64,000 nt of DNA from contig CM050454.1 in the NCBI GenBank assembly GCA_027563935.2, positions 22,379,501-22,443,500 on the forward strand, in the 5' to 3' direction. Made by a program: the position numbers and the translations under genes. A model generated the notes under the pieces. The model worked only from the letters and a program-made list of their open reading frames with translations. It did not search any database and was not told the DNA's origin. The DNA is from Costus lasius. Lineage: Eukaryota; Streptophyta; Magnoliopsida; Zingiberales; Costaceae. This document shows, piece by piece, positions 1 to 10,621 of this stretch (the first letter of the stretch is position 1; every line of letters starts with the position of its first letter).

Positions 1-996
1 TTAATTTGATCGATATGCCAAAAACGGAAGTTGGCCCCAATAAGTTTCTTCCATCTCATCAGGCCCATTGGCGCTGATGAAATCTCCCAAATAGATTAGA
101 GTTATCCAATAACTCGATCTAAAGGCTACCCGATCAATATGAAAACTCGAGTATCAAGGTGTGCGACCCTGTAGGTTCCTCTAACGCTGGCAGTGCTGAC
201 CAAAGGTCATCACAAGCAGTGAGTGGCACCTAGCAGTGCATCGCTGCTACCCAGGTTATTGGAATGGATATCGACATCGACATCCCCATCATCGCAACTA
301 GGTACAGATGCATTACAGTCTCTTTGCCGTACTGATATCCGATTGGACAAGTGTGTCACCACTTGTTTTCATCCAATCACATGGCTATGACTAAAACAGG
401 TTCTCACCTGGGTATGGCCATACACTCTCAGTCATAGAACCATAAGGGAGCTCCATGGATATCATACTTCCCTAAGGAAGGGGCAAATCCTATGTCTGTC
501 CATTGACCTTCTCATATGGGTCGTGACATGCTCAATGACAACCGTTATGGCCTCCCAACTACGGCAAGGTGTTAGGTTGCATCAAAGCAAGTCCCTAACC
601 ATATAGAATGGTCAATGACCTCAAGTCAAGGGATCAATGCATCTCCTGTCACTTGTGAGGATAACTCATGACACCAAGTCATAGCCTCACAGCGGGTCTA
701 TCCAGTATATCCTCCAATGATACACCCATGTGTCTGCGTTAGCACCACGTGCCTAACCAGCCCACATACCAGTCTCTCAAGTACCAGAGTTGTCCCATAT
801 CCACTCAGGTACATCGACTGGGGACTATAGTTCGAGCACAGATCCAATCTGTCTCCAGGGAATTTATCATGTAAGTACACAATCGCAGGTGTAGACAAAC
901 AATGATAACGACAATGCCAGAAAGATATATATTAATATCAGAGTCAAGTAGTACAAAGATGGACCAAAACTAGGTCCTAGGGCATATACACCAACA
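1..996 (-). repeat. 3' LTR of the family 1 element (partial)
   Basis: Matches 4070-5060 closely, with single-base differences and small indels. It ends with ACACCAACA at 996, the complement of the LTR 5' end TGTTGGTGT. The rest lies beyond the left window edge. Other copies are at 46469-48313 and 58777-60662. Confidence 0.85.
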
Positions 997-1030
997 AATA
1001 CCTGAGCATGAAGACAAGGCCTAGCCTTTC

Positions 1031-1557
1031 TTCTCCTCATTCTAAAGTTGCAACATGTCCTTCAACATGTGAGGTGGGCCTCCACATGAATAGCACCTAT
1101 TATTCCTGATCATATCCATCTTTAATTCCAGTTCCTTGGTCAAGCCTTTTGGCTCAACACACTGAATATCAACTTTAGGAGGATTGAGCTCAACCAATTC
1201 ATCAAAGAGCTGCCTTAGATTAAAATAATCTCAGAGGCACTCTTTGATTCTTATCACCCTCTGAATTCAGGTGACATGTTGGTTAGCAACCTCCAAAGTA
1301 TCAACCTGATGCTTATCATAAGCATCCCTCTCAGCCGCTGAGGCCGAGCATGGAAGTGGGTCAGAAAAAGGACGCTCAAGGACATAAAGCTTTCTTTCGA
1401 GCTTGAGCACGATTCTCAAGTTCATATACCAATCCAGTAAGTTGGATCCAACCAACTTATCCTTTTCCAAGGTAGATCGCAGTGACCAACTGCTATTGTT
1501 CATAGCCATTGTTCTACAACAACCAAGAAACATCAGATTAGTACTACTTCGAGTCAT
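1031..1557 (-). pseudogene. Copia-type gag relic
   Basis: The minus-strand frame from 1557 has a run typical of copia gag N-terminal regions: LLDWYMNLRIVLKLERKLYV, then a 'VLERP' segment and an alanine-rich linker. After a stop near 1267 the coding sense resumes with a segment ending in CYSCGGPPHMLKDM, which looks like a broken zinc knuckle lacking the final His and Cys spacing. Gag would form the particle that packages element RNA. The central gag domain is largely missing, so this is a shortened relic and the only coding sequence in the element. The family call rests on similarity seen by eye. Confidence 0.6.
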
Positions 1558-3096
1558 TTAAACTGGACTTGTTTTAAATGACCATGGCTCCCACTATTTT
1601 TAATCGAATTGACAACCCACAAAGTCAATCGAGAAATCCAAGATTTCCTAGTGAGATGAGATCCTTATTCCACACAGGGCTTCGCGTCCCACGAGGGTGG
1701 GATGAGATGCACAAAGTGACCCATGTTTCCTAAGGTGGGCGCGCCGGCCGATTGCTCCAAGCAATTCCCCTTATTGAGACAGTCCAGGCATTTCATGTCC
1801 AGCGAGGGCTGGATACAACATGAAACCCTTACCTCTCAACGATGCCTCTAGACTTTCACCATGTGCCCAGCACATGTGAATTTCTAGTCAAGTCCATCCT
1901 AACCGTTATGCCCAGGGCCAACGAGTTTCCTTGCGAAGGCACGCCTAGGTTAAAACTGGACTGGGGAAACCATTGCCACCACGCACTTTCTAAAGATAAG
2001 TGGGTGTGTCCCACGAGGGTGGGAAACAATTCACAACTCCACTGATCGATAGCTTAGTGAGGGCTACGCGTTAGAAGGCTACTAGACTTGATATTTTAAT
2101 TGAGGGTTTTTGTTTAAGGTCTCATCATCTCAGTTTTATCTTATGTCTATCATTACAGGCATGCAATCCTATTGTGATAACATAATGGTAAAACATTTCA
2201 GGCTTGCTTCTGCAGATAATAATAGAAGCAGTAAAGGATGATGTGATCATATCCTATACACGACATTGAACCAATCCATGCCATGAAATAGGTTCAACTC
2301 TTGTCCTAGAACTCAAGCCCCAAAAACTAGACCTAGCCTAGCCGACCTCTAGCTTGAACTTCAATGTTGGCTCCAAGGTCCCTCTCTCATGGTTTAGCTC
2401 TCAAACCCTAGAGGTACATTTTAAAAGTTCCCCATAGGTTCGGCCAATGCCATGGTCTTGCGCCACTAAGGAGGTTTGCGCCTCTTGCTTGTTGCATCAC
2501 CATCCAAGGTATGCATGTGCTAAGCTCCAAGCACATGTGCCACCCTAATCTTCTTCTTAGTCAAAAACAAAAAGAAAAGCGGCACGCAGGCCTCACGAGG
2601 ATACATCGCAGGCATGCAAAAGGGGGGGGGGGGGGCTTGATTAATGATCACAACATCATGCGCAATCAAGGTATTTACTCATGCAATTCTACATGCTCAT
2701 GAAAAACATAAAATCTGAAATTTTACTTTTTCATAAAATCAGTTTCTTTTTTCTCATCTTCTTCTCACAAGTCTTTTTGTTTATTGCGATTTATTTTTCA
2801 TGATGATTTCAGAGATCCTTTCGGCTGGCAATTTTGTCAGATCAAGAGACTTGGCCAGTCCGAAGACACAATGCCCGTCCTACTTGACAAAATTACGTGC
2901 GCCTTTGATCTTTAAATCAAACAAGAAAAATAGTCCAAAAATCCAAAAGAGATTGAGAGGATGATAGAAACAAGAAACCCTAATTTTTCTACTTTTAGAA
3001 AAATCGATTGCCATGCATCATGCTATTTACGAAAATAGAGATATGGCATGTGAGCATGGAAGAAAAGCATAAAACATTGTTCGAGTCTTGCAAGTC
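1558..3096. other. Untranslated internal region of the family 1 element
   Basis: No credible coding sequence. It contains two identical copies of the inverted repeat TCCCACGAGGGTGGGA (1687-1702 and 2009-2024), a run of 14 G (2622-2635), and a T/A-rich part next to the primer binding site. In element orientation this is a long 5' leader before gag. Confidence 0.6.
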
Positions 3097-3108
3097 GCTC
3101 TGATACCA
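3097..3108 (-). other. Primer binding site, initiator-Met tRNA type
   Basis: The minus strand reads TGGTATCAGAGC, the standard plant primer binding site complementary to the 3' end of initiator tRNA-Met. It lies one base inside the LTR edge at 3110. This fixes the element's orientation and shows that 3110-5060 is the 5' LTR. Confidence 0.9.
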
Positions 3109-3109
3109 C

Positions 3110-5060
3110 TGTTGGGAAACCCCGGGGACATTTTACAATTTTCAGAGTTATAGACATACATTTTTCGCAGCGGAGGAATGTCCCCGAAACAGGCCGGTCC
3201 CAAAAACCCAGTGAAGATCGCAAGCAAGGGAGTCGACACGATGAGTTAGGAAATACCTTAAGAGCAATGTAGAGCGATGCCGATGTAGGCGTCCAAGTGT
3301 GCGCCCTCTGCAGTCTCGCACACACGGATCTCTTGAGTTCTCTTCTTCCACGCCCGGTGCTAGCCTCGGGAAGAAGATCCAAGCCTTAGGGAGATACTCT
3401 AACTCACTTGCGCCACCTAGAGAAAAGATGCGCCAAGTGAGGAGGGAAACTATCCAAGCCGCCAAGCCTTAGATCTCCTTGCGCCAAGAGGAAAGGAGGA
3501 AGAGGCTTGCGGTTATGGAAGAAGATGTGCCCTTGCTCCAAGCACTCGCCCCTCTCCTTGTGTTCACGCCTTCAAGGATTGATCATCCACAAGAGGGGGC
3601 GACTAGGGTCACATTTATAGGGCAAGAGGCGGTTAGGGTAATGGCTAGGATCATGACAAGTGTAGGGCTAGGATGAGGAGGTTTGAGATAAGGAAAGTCT
3701 CCAAGACATTTCCATAATTCTCATTCAACCATTCCTTATTGTGCCCCACGCCCTTCCTTGTGCGCCAAGGCCTTTCCTTGTGCCCCAAGAAATGCCATAG
3801 AGGCATGCATTCCATCCTAGGAAGAGAGGGGAGGCGCCCTTTACTTCCATAATGAAGCAAAGGTGCCAACATGACCCCATTATGCCCCTAGGCGCTTAAT
3901 GGTTCATGTTTCTCCCCATTATACCCTTTTAGCCTCTCATCTCTTCATGAGAACTTGTTATTGGGCCTCATTGGATAATGAGCTAGCCCAAACTTCATTA
4001 CATGGGTTGATTAAGCACTTGGATCCAATCCAATGCAACCCTAATCCAAATGTGACCAACCATGGTCAAATACGGGTCAACCTGCCAAAAATGAAGTTTG
4101 GCCCCAATAACATTCTTCCATCTCGTCAGGCCCATTGGCGCTGATGAAATCTCCCAATTAGATCCGAGTTATCCAATAACCCGATTATAAGGCTTCCCGA
4201 TCAATACGAGAACTCAAGTATCAAGGTGTGCGACCCTGTAGGTTCCTCTGACGCTGGCAGTGCTGACCAGAGGTCATCACAAGCAGTGAGTGGCACCTAG
4301 CAGTACATCGCTGCTACCCAGGTCATTGGAATGGATATCGACATCGACATCCCCATCATCGCAACTAGGTACAAATGCATTACAGTCTCTTTGCCGAACT
4401 GATATCCGATTGGACAAGTGTGTCACCACTTGTTTTCACCCAATCACATGGTTATGACTAAATCAGGTTCTCACCTGGGTATGGCCATACACTTTCAGTC
4501 ATAGAACATAGAGGAGCTCCATGGATATCATGCTTCCCTAAGGAAAGGGCAAATCCTATGTCTGTCCATTAACCTTCTCATATGGGTCGTGACATGCTCA
4601 ATGACAACCGTTATGACCTCCCAACTACGGCGAGGTGTTAGGTTGCATCAAAGCAAGTCCCTAACCATATAGAATGGTCAATGACCTCAAGTCAAGGGAT
4701 CAATGCATCTCCTGTCACTTATGAGGATAACTCATGACACCAAGTCATAGCCTCATAGCGGGTCTATCCAGTATATCCTCTAATGATATACCCATGTGTC
4801 TGCGTTAGCACCACGTGCCTAACCAGCCCACATACCAGTCTCACAAGTACCATAGCTGTCCCATATCCACTAAGGTACATCGACTGGGGATTATAGTTCG
4901 AGCACAGATCCAATCTGTCTCCAGGGACATTATCATGTAAGTACACAATCGCAGGTGTAGACAAACAATGATAACGACAATGCCAGAAAGATATATGAAT
5001 ATCAGAGTCAAGTAGTACAAAGATGGACCAAAACTAGGTCCTAGGGCATATACACCAACA
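3110..5060 (-). repeat. 5' LTR of the family 1 element
   Basis: About 1.95 kb, bounded on the plus strand by TGTTGGGAAAC and ACACCAACA, giving the standard TG...CA ends. The plus-strand text at 4070-5060 repeats 1-996. A TATA-like CTATAAA reads on the minus strand at 3614-3620. Open frames in this LTR (for example 3148-3465 and 4764-4964) are not conserved as proteins. Confidence 0.9.
3614..3620 (-). promoter_or_regulatory. TATA box of the family 1 LTR
   Basis: CTATAAA on the minus strand. Equivalent TATA-like sites occur at 47765-47772 (TATATAAA, plus) and near 59295-59302 (minus) in the solo LTRs, always in element orientation. Confidence 0.5.
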
Positions 5061-5136
5061 TAGGGTTTACCATGTTTTTAAGCTACTTACCTAGAGACGG
5101 TCCTAATGTCAAACCCTAGAATCATCTCCTACTTCA
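5061..5136 (+). repeat. Right end of the 5' LTR, family 2
   Basis: Nearly identical to 11966-12041 and ends in CTCCTACTTCA. The rest of the LTR is separated by the family 1 insertion. Confidence 0.85.
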
Positions 5137-5137
5137 G

Positions 5138-5149
5138 TGGTATCAGAGC
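5138..5149 (+). other. Primer binding site, initiator-Met tRNA type
   Basis: TGGTATCAGAGC one base after the LTR end at 5136. It sets plus orientation for the element. Confidence 0.9.
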
Positions 5150-6161
5150 AAACTCTAGGTGCTCAAGTGCTTGTTATGGTTTACATGCTTAATGTGTGTT
5201 TGTGATTTTCGGCCTTGAATGTGTTCTCTACTTTTTGTGCTCTATGCTTGATAAGTTTCTGATCAGAATCATCTTTAACATATGCCGTGGGTTTTCGGAA
5301 ATTTTTGTGTGTAAAGATATCATCTAACAAATGGATAACCCCCTTCACTTGAAAGGACTTTGTTTTTGAGTGCTTTGTGTTTTCGGCCATAGGCTTTGTG
5401 CTTTCTGTTTGCTGAGTTTTCTGATCATAAACATCTATTAATATGCTGTGGTTTTTGAATAAGTCTTGAGATTTCTGTGAGCATGACATCCATATATGTA
5501 AAGGGACTATCTAAGCAAATAGATAGCCTCCCCTACTTGAAGGATGATGCTCTTGGAAGCACCTTGAATGGTCTTTTGTCTAGATCTTGATGGAACCGAG
5601 ATTTTGGGCTTGGAGTTTATTTTTGTGAGTTCTGATGCTATAAATCAAGTTTGAGAATGGAGCTATCTAAACAATAGATAGCCTCCAATACCCAAGCCTC
5701 GAAAAAAAATTGGGATCTAGGTTTGAGTTTGGTGGAAATTTAGGAGTTGTGGTTGCTTTATTCTCTTTAGCCGAATCTAGTGTTGAGATTTCTTATAACA
5801 TATTTGTGGAACCTGATTTGAAGGATTTATTTGTGATCTTTTGATTTTTTTTTTTTTTTTTGGAATTTTGGCTTGATTTGGAACATCTAAGACAATAGGT
5901 GGTTCCCTACTCAAAGCCTTGGAAATATCTTGGATTTGAGTTGGTTTGTCACCTTGAATTTGTGTTGGAACTTCTTGGCCGAGACTTAGGGATACCCTAA
6001 CTTGATAGGGAGGGTTTAAGTCTAAGGCTAAGTAGGCTAGGAGTTGATCTAAACCAATAGATCAAACTCTTTGCAAGAAGATTGCGCAAGTGGACTTTAA
6101 AGGGATTAGTGTGATGCAATCTGGCTTTGCCTAATCTGATTTCTACTTATGTTGGACTTTC

Positions 6162-7890
6162 TGATGTAGGGGGGCAATCACAACTCAGGGTGCATGCAAA
6201 CAACGCTTTGAGAAAATATTGTTTTTTTTGTATTTTATAATAAAATCCGAGAATTACTCTAACGTGGTTGGAAAATATTTTTGGTATTTTAATAGTAAAG
6301 AAAACCGAAATTTAGATCTACTTGCAAAAAATAAAGACTTGAAATTAAACACTCACCTTGGACCCCTTGAGAATAGAAGGGGTCACCTTCCCATACTTCA
6401 CCGGTCCAATGGTTGATGGCAACGAAGTAGGGCCCTATGAGCTTACACACATGCAATCATTCAAGCCCACACATGCGTGGGTGAGTGTTAAAGATATTAA
6501 GTGTCCAACAAGAAAATCAATCAAGAGGGGAGATAGGCTCCCAAGTTCTCTTGCTAACAACGTTAGGGACTATCTATTTTAGAGGGAGGGGGGTGGGAAG
6601 AAGATTGTCTTGCACCAAGAGAAGTTCTCCAAGTCCTTGTGCCATCCTTCAAGAACAACAAGATTAGTGTAGGAATAAGTTCTAGAATTCAAAGAAGGAT
6701 GAGGGGAAAGAACTTAGCCAAATAGGTGTCTTCTTGGCATCATCCTTCATGATGGTCAAGAGTGATGAAGTTTGCAAGAGCCTTCTAATGCTTGGCCGAG
6801 ATCAAGGATTGATGGATCTTCCTTAGAGTCTCGTCAAGGGTGTGCAAAGGTCCTTCAAGGTTTCGGTTGTGTAGAGGATTTGAGGGGCAAAGGAGAAGAG
6901 AGAAAGGGAAAGGGCTCGGCCCTTTAGAAGAGGGGGAGATAGAAATTCTTAGAAAGATTAAGAGTGACATTCCACCCTAGGCGCAATTACAAGCACCATT
7001 GCAAACTCAATTTTTTTCATCTAGGCAACTACTCGACATTAAGAGAAAGATTACAACTTATAGGCTGTTTAGGGCCAAGGGCAAGAGTGACATTCCACCC
7101 TAGGCGCAATTACAAGAATAAGGAAGAAAATTATTGCTCTAATAAAACCTTTCCTTCTAGAAATTTAAATTTGAATTTTGAAGTTGATCTAATCATTAGA
7201 GCTCTCTTATGTGGCCAATTCCTTTGAGCTCCTTCCTTTTTTGTTTGGATGATATTGCGGCTACATGCTTTGAATCCCTTTTGAATTTGAAAATCCTTCC
7301 ATCAAGAGCATTGGCGGCTAGAAGATTTCCATAGATGATTCCACAAATTGGGGATCTAGATGGGAATCCCTTGATTTGTGGATCTTGATTGATCCTAGGC
7401 GCATATTTGTAAAGTATGGGTTGGCCTCTTCTTGCATTCGAATTCCTCTTCATGGTTTGGCCGATTGCTTCTCCATGGTGGCGCATGGGTTTGATTAGGA
7501 AAGGGAAGTTGCATTGATTACAAACATCTCCATCTTTGAAGTCTTTAGTTGAAGTGTTAAAGTGTCTCTTTCCATAATTGGAACTCCACTTGATGAGTAC
7601 CTTGACTTGAGCTCTTTAGTGTCTCTTTGAGCTGACCCTAGCCTACCATGTTAGTTGCAAATGCAAATATACTATCCTAGCATGCAATGCATAACCTAAA
7701 GAGAACTTAATAGTTCACTTAAAGTAAAATTTATTCAACCAAAGCAAATTGCAAATATGGAAAGTGCAAATAAGGAAATATGCAAGTAATGGGAAAATGC
7801 AACAAGATGGCCTAGGAGGGGAAGCCATTTTTGGAGGCCTTCTTCCTAGTCCTATGTGACTTATGAGGGGTAGGGGTCAGTCCTCCATCA
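6162..7890. mobile_element. Solo LTR (family 3), TSD CTTTC
   Basis: Begins TGATGTAGGGGGG and ends GTCCTCCATCA, so its ends are TG...CA with a short imperfect inverted repeat (TGATG.AGG). It is flanked on both sides by CTTTC (6157-6161 and 7891-7895), a 5-bp target duplication. The sequence on either side is leader of the family 2 element. No PBS or coding region occurs inside, so it is a solo LTR. It contains a 33-bp direct repeat at 6961-6993 and 7084-7116. Orientation is undetermined. Confidence 0.8.
6961..7116. repeat. 33-bp direct repeat, two copies 123 bp apart
   Basis: 6961-6993 and 7084-7116 are identical 33-base stretches containing CCACCCTAGGCGCAATTAC, inside the family 3 solo LTR. 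Confidence 0.8.
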
Positions 7891-8646
7891 CTTTCTCATT
7901 AGAGCTTTTGCTGGATTTCTATTTGAAAGGTGATACTCTCTAGTAGCTTTCTGATTTGTGGGATATTCTGGTTTGGGCTAGAAGCATCTAAGAAAATAAC
8001 TTCTACCCTCAACACCTTCAAGTTTGTGGATTTGTGTTGATTATGTTGTTGGCTGAAATTTGAACCGACTTTCTTTACCTTCCATTTTGTCTACTGAGAT
8101 TTAGGAACCCCTAATTTGATAGGGAGAGCTTAAGTTGAAAGTTAAAAGGTGTTTGGATACTATCTAAGCGAATAGGTAGCCTTCCCCACTTGAAAGCACA
8201 CTCTTGGATGAACACTTGTGCTGATTGTTTTGAGGCTTTGATGAATTCTGATTTGAAATAATATTTGCTCTTACCCTTGCTGAGATTCTACAATTGTGTA
8301 GTACACCTTCCTGTTGTGTTTTACATGCTAAAATCTCATGCTTGTAACCCTATAACATTGCTAGGAGTCAACACATCAACTTAGGGTTTGGCTAAGGTGG
8401 TTTTTGTTATTAAGTTGATTTGATATTTTGATTTATGTGGTTTGCTTCAAAACATGCTATTTGCTCTCTTGCTCTTGCTGTAATTCTGAGTTATAAAATA
8501 TTTTGTTTTCAAACTTAAGAGCTTGTTGATTTCTGATTTCATTGGTGCTAGCAAAATTGCAACCAAATGCTTGATTGTACACTTGTATAAGTGTTGTTAT
8601 GCTGAAATCTTTTGTATACGACCCACTTGCTTAGGCTGAAATTTGC

Positions 8647-9222
8647 ATGCTTAGTTTGTCCTATATTCTTGTTCACCCTCAAATCAAGATAACAACATGT
8701 CAAGAGGAACAAATCACTATAGGGAACAGACCTATACCCAATCCTATGAACCAAACCATGCTCACACCCATGATTGCACCCCTAGAGAAACCAATAGAAG
8801 CCCACCACTTTTTTGGAGGAAACATAGACTCCCATGGGTTTCTAGATTGGCTAAAACTTGTTGAATAATATTTTGAAATGAGTACTACACTTGAAGATTG
8901 GAAAGTATTGCATGCCCAACTTCTTTTAAGTGGCTCAGCTAAAAAGTATTGGCATGCTGTGAAGGGTCAGTTAGAAAGACATGGATTTCAAACCATAAAA
9001 TGGAAGCATATGAGATGGAAGTTAAGAGAGCGTTATATAACTCCACACTATAGGAAACACATGAGTGACCAATTGTCTAGGTTGACCCAAGAAATTGACT
9101 CTGTGGCCAAATACATGGATAAGCTTGAAGACTTACTTTTTAGATGTGACATAGATGAAGATCCAGGGATAACCCTTGATCGGTTTGAGAAGGGACTTAG
9201 GAATGATATATTAAGACTTTAG
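8647..9222 (+). pseudogene. Ty3/gypsy-type gag (Retrotrans_gag domain), one in-frame stop
   Basis: The two parts, 8647-8868 and 8878-9222, are in the same frame and separated by one TAA. Segments fitting gypsy/chromovirus-like gag are HHFFGGNIDSHGFLDWLKLV, then EMSTTLEDWKVLHAQLLLSG and SAKKYWHAVK, then a W-K...LRERY stretch, and finally a helix with RFEKGLRNDILRL. The product would be the capsid-forming structural protein. No CCHC knuckle follows. The coding sense seems to continue in a shifted frame to the stop at 9510-9512, with an acidic tail near 9470-9509 rich in D-S-E. It is the only recognisable retroelement protein in this element. Confidence 0.75.
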
Positions 9223-9229
9223 AAGAATC

Positions 9230-9512
9230 CTACCGACAAGCTCTAAAAATTGAGTATGAGATTAAATGGGCTAGAACTCCAACACCACCACCTAAAACTC
9301 AAGCTAACCAAGTTGATCATCCAATTCTTAAAGATTCCCCTAAGAAAGCCATGACCCTCCATAGCATGGAAAATAAAATAGAAGAGGACATCTATGCCCC
9401 CGATTATACTAGTGAGGATGACCTAGGGCAAGCTGATCTGGCCATACTACCAAACTCTGAAACTGACTCTGACTCTGAATCAGAACTCAAATCTGAATTA
9501 GAAAGTGATTAG
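9230..9512 (+). pseudogene. Frame-shifted gag C-terminal extension
   Basis: Read one frame over from the gag domain, 9236-9512 is open and encodes a proline-rich linker, then an acidic stretch (SETDSDSESELKSELESD) before a stop. The junction near 9225-9236 is probably a small indel in an originally continuous gag. There is no domain match. Confidence 0.4.
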
Positions 9513-9710
9513 ACTCTACCCTTAGAGTTACCCTAGCCTAACCCCACTCTTAAGGATGACATTGAACCAGACCATAAGGACATTAAGGGAACTCATCTTC
9601 TAGAAATTTCTCAAGCCCTTACCATTATTTCTGAGCCTACAAAACAGCATAAAGTGGAGGTTCTTGTGATTGACTAAATCAAAACTACCCACTTAAACAC
9701 ATCTAATGAG

Positions 9711-10571
9711 TTGAGCCATAGCTTGATCCCTCTTAAACCCATAGTTTGTCATCGGTACCTACTAGGACCCTCCTCATTGTCATCACTTTTAGGGCCTAGA
9801 CCAGAGCATCCAACAACATTATCATTAGGCACACCTCAGCCCTCTTTTGAACTTAAACCGCTTCTTGACCCACCTAGCACCGAATCCTCTATTGACCTAC
9901 CCTTAGAACCACCAACATTGAACCTGGAAACTGAACAGACCTCACCTCTAGAATCACCTCAGCCTTTTCCCACTTCTGACTTGGTAATACTTCCAACCAC
10001 ACAAAGGGAACCCAACATGGAACTTTGTCCTAAACCACCCATGAGCTCAATCCTAAACCATACTTTAATGGACACACTTTCCCCAAGTAAGGACTACCCT
10101 ATGATGTACAAGGTCTTTTCCTATGATGCTTTCAAATTTGAAATCTGTATTGATCATACCATGACTATGCATATGCTTCACATGACAGCAACATTTTCTT
10201 TAAATGAAAAACTACATAGCAAAATTTCTCATGAATATGATATTGGCTTAATTCTTCCAAATCATAATTTACAAATAACATCAAGCTTAATGTCTGTGAT
10301 TCCTTGCTCATACCTGCCATGTCTCTCATTCAAAGCTATTACATTCAATTATCATATTTTCAAATCATATATTATTGTGGCGTGTGTGAAAACAGTAGTT
10401 TTCAAAAATCTTTCCCTTATTGGCAGGAATGATGACATAAAGAAGGCTGAAGACAATTTTCATACATTGGGCTGGCCCCCAAAACTAGAACTCTGTAACA
10501 AAGATCACCTAGGTTTCCCTCACCGAGATGATCTTCGTACCTTGGGTTGGCCACCAGAAGCTACAAGTTGA
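9711..10571 (+). CDS. Uncharacterised proline-rich ORF of the family 2 element (286 codons)
   Basis: An open frame from an ATG to TGA at 10569-10571, 50 bp before the 3' LTR. The first ~130 residues are rich in P, S, L and T with repeated short Pro motifs. The second half is more ordinary. Near the C-terminus a short motif repeats (HTLGWPPKLEL, then RTLGWPPEATS). No protease DTG, RT YxDD or integrase residues are visible, so it does not replace pol. It may be a remnant of a gag-pol linker or an element-specific protein. Its length in an otherwise decayed element is the only sign that it may matter. Confidence 0.4.
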   Translation: MSHSLIPLKPIVCHRYLLGPSSLSSLLGPRPEHPTTLSLGTPQPSFELKPLLDPPSTESSIDLPLEPPTLNLETEQTSPLESPQPFPTSDLVILPTTQREPNMELCPKPPMSSILNHTLMDTLSPSKDYPMMYKVFSYDAFKFEICIDHTMTMHMLHMTATFSLNEKLHSKISHEYDIGLILPNHNLQITSSLMSVIPCSYLPCLSFKAITFNYHIFKSYIIVACVKTVVFKNLSLIGRNDDIKKAEDNFHTLGWPPKLELCNKDHLGFPHRDDLRTLGWPPEATS

Positions 10572-10621
10572 GACCTCAATTTTAATTTTTTGGAGAAGAA
10601 TTCTTTTGCCCCTGAGAAAGC

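Larger units (their letters stand above)
1..5060 (-). mobile_element. Non-autonomous LTR retrotransposon, LTR family 1 (3' end cut by window edge)
   Basis: Two copies of one long LTR, 1-996 and 3110-5060, flank a short internal region of about 2.1 kb. A tRNA-iMet-type primer binding site lies beside the 3110 end, so the element reads on the minus strand: 5' LTR at right, 3' LTR at left. The internal region has only a decayed copia-like gag and no protease, integrase or reverse transcriptase, so it would depend on enzymes from a relative. It inserted into the 5' LTR of the family 2 element: sequence from 5061 onward matches that element's 3' LTR from about 11966. The 5-bp target duplication should be TAGGG (5061-5065), but its partner lies outside the window. 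Confidence 0.85.
5315..8640 (+). repeat. Leader of the family 2 element with diverged hairpin-bearing repeat units
   Basis: The leader (excluding the nested solo LTR at 6162-7890) repeats a diverged unit whose core is CTATCTAAGCAAATAGATAG followed by a C-rich CTACTTGAA-like tail. Copies start near 5318, 5507 (6-bp stem), 5662 (GCTATCT...AGATAGC, 7-bp stem), 5884, 7984 and 8159. Spacing is roughly 150-230 bp. No coding frame runs through it. The function is unknown; a packaging or dimerisation role is only a guess. Confidence 0.6.

Noticed and set aside
698..898. 66-codon minus-strand frame, also at 4764-4964
   Set aside because: It is duplicated only because both LTRs carry the same sequence; no sign of coding constraint or protein similarity.
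1690..1700. Restriction-like or regulatory palindrome as a protein binding site
   Set aside because: The hairpin is reported as a structural repeat; nothing in the sequence links it to a specific binding protein.
3023..3872. Several overlapping open frames on both strands
   Set aside because: They lie within the family 1 LTR, overlap each other, and are not kept in the other LTR copies.
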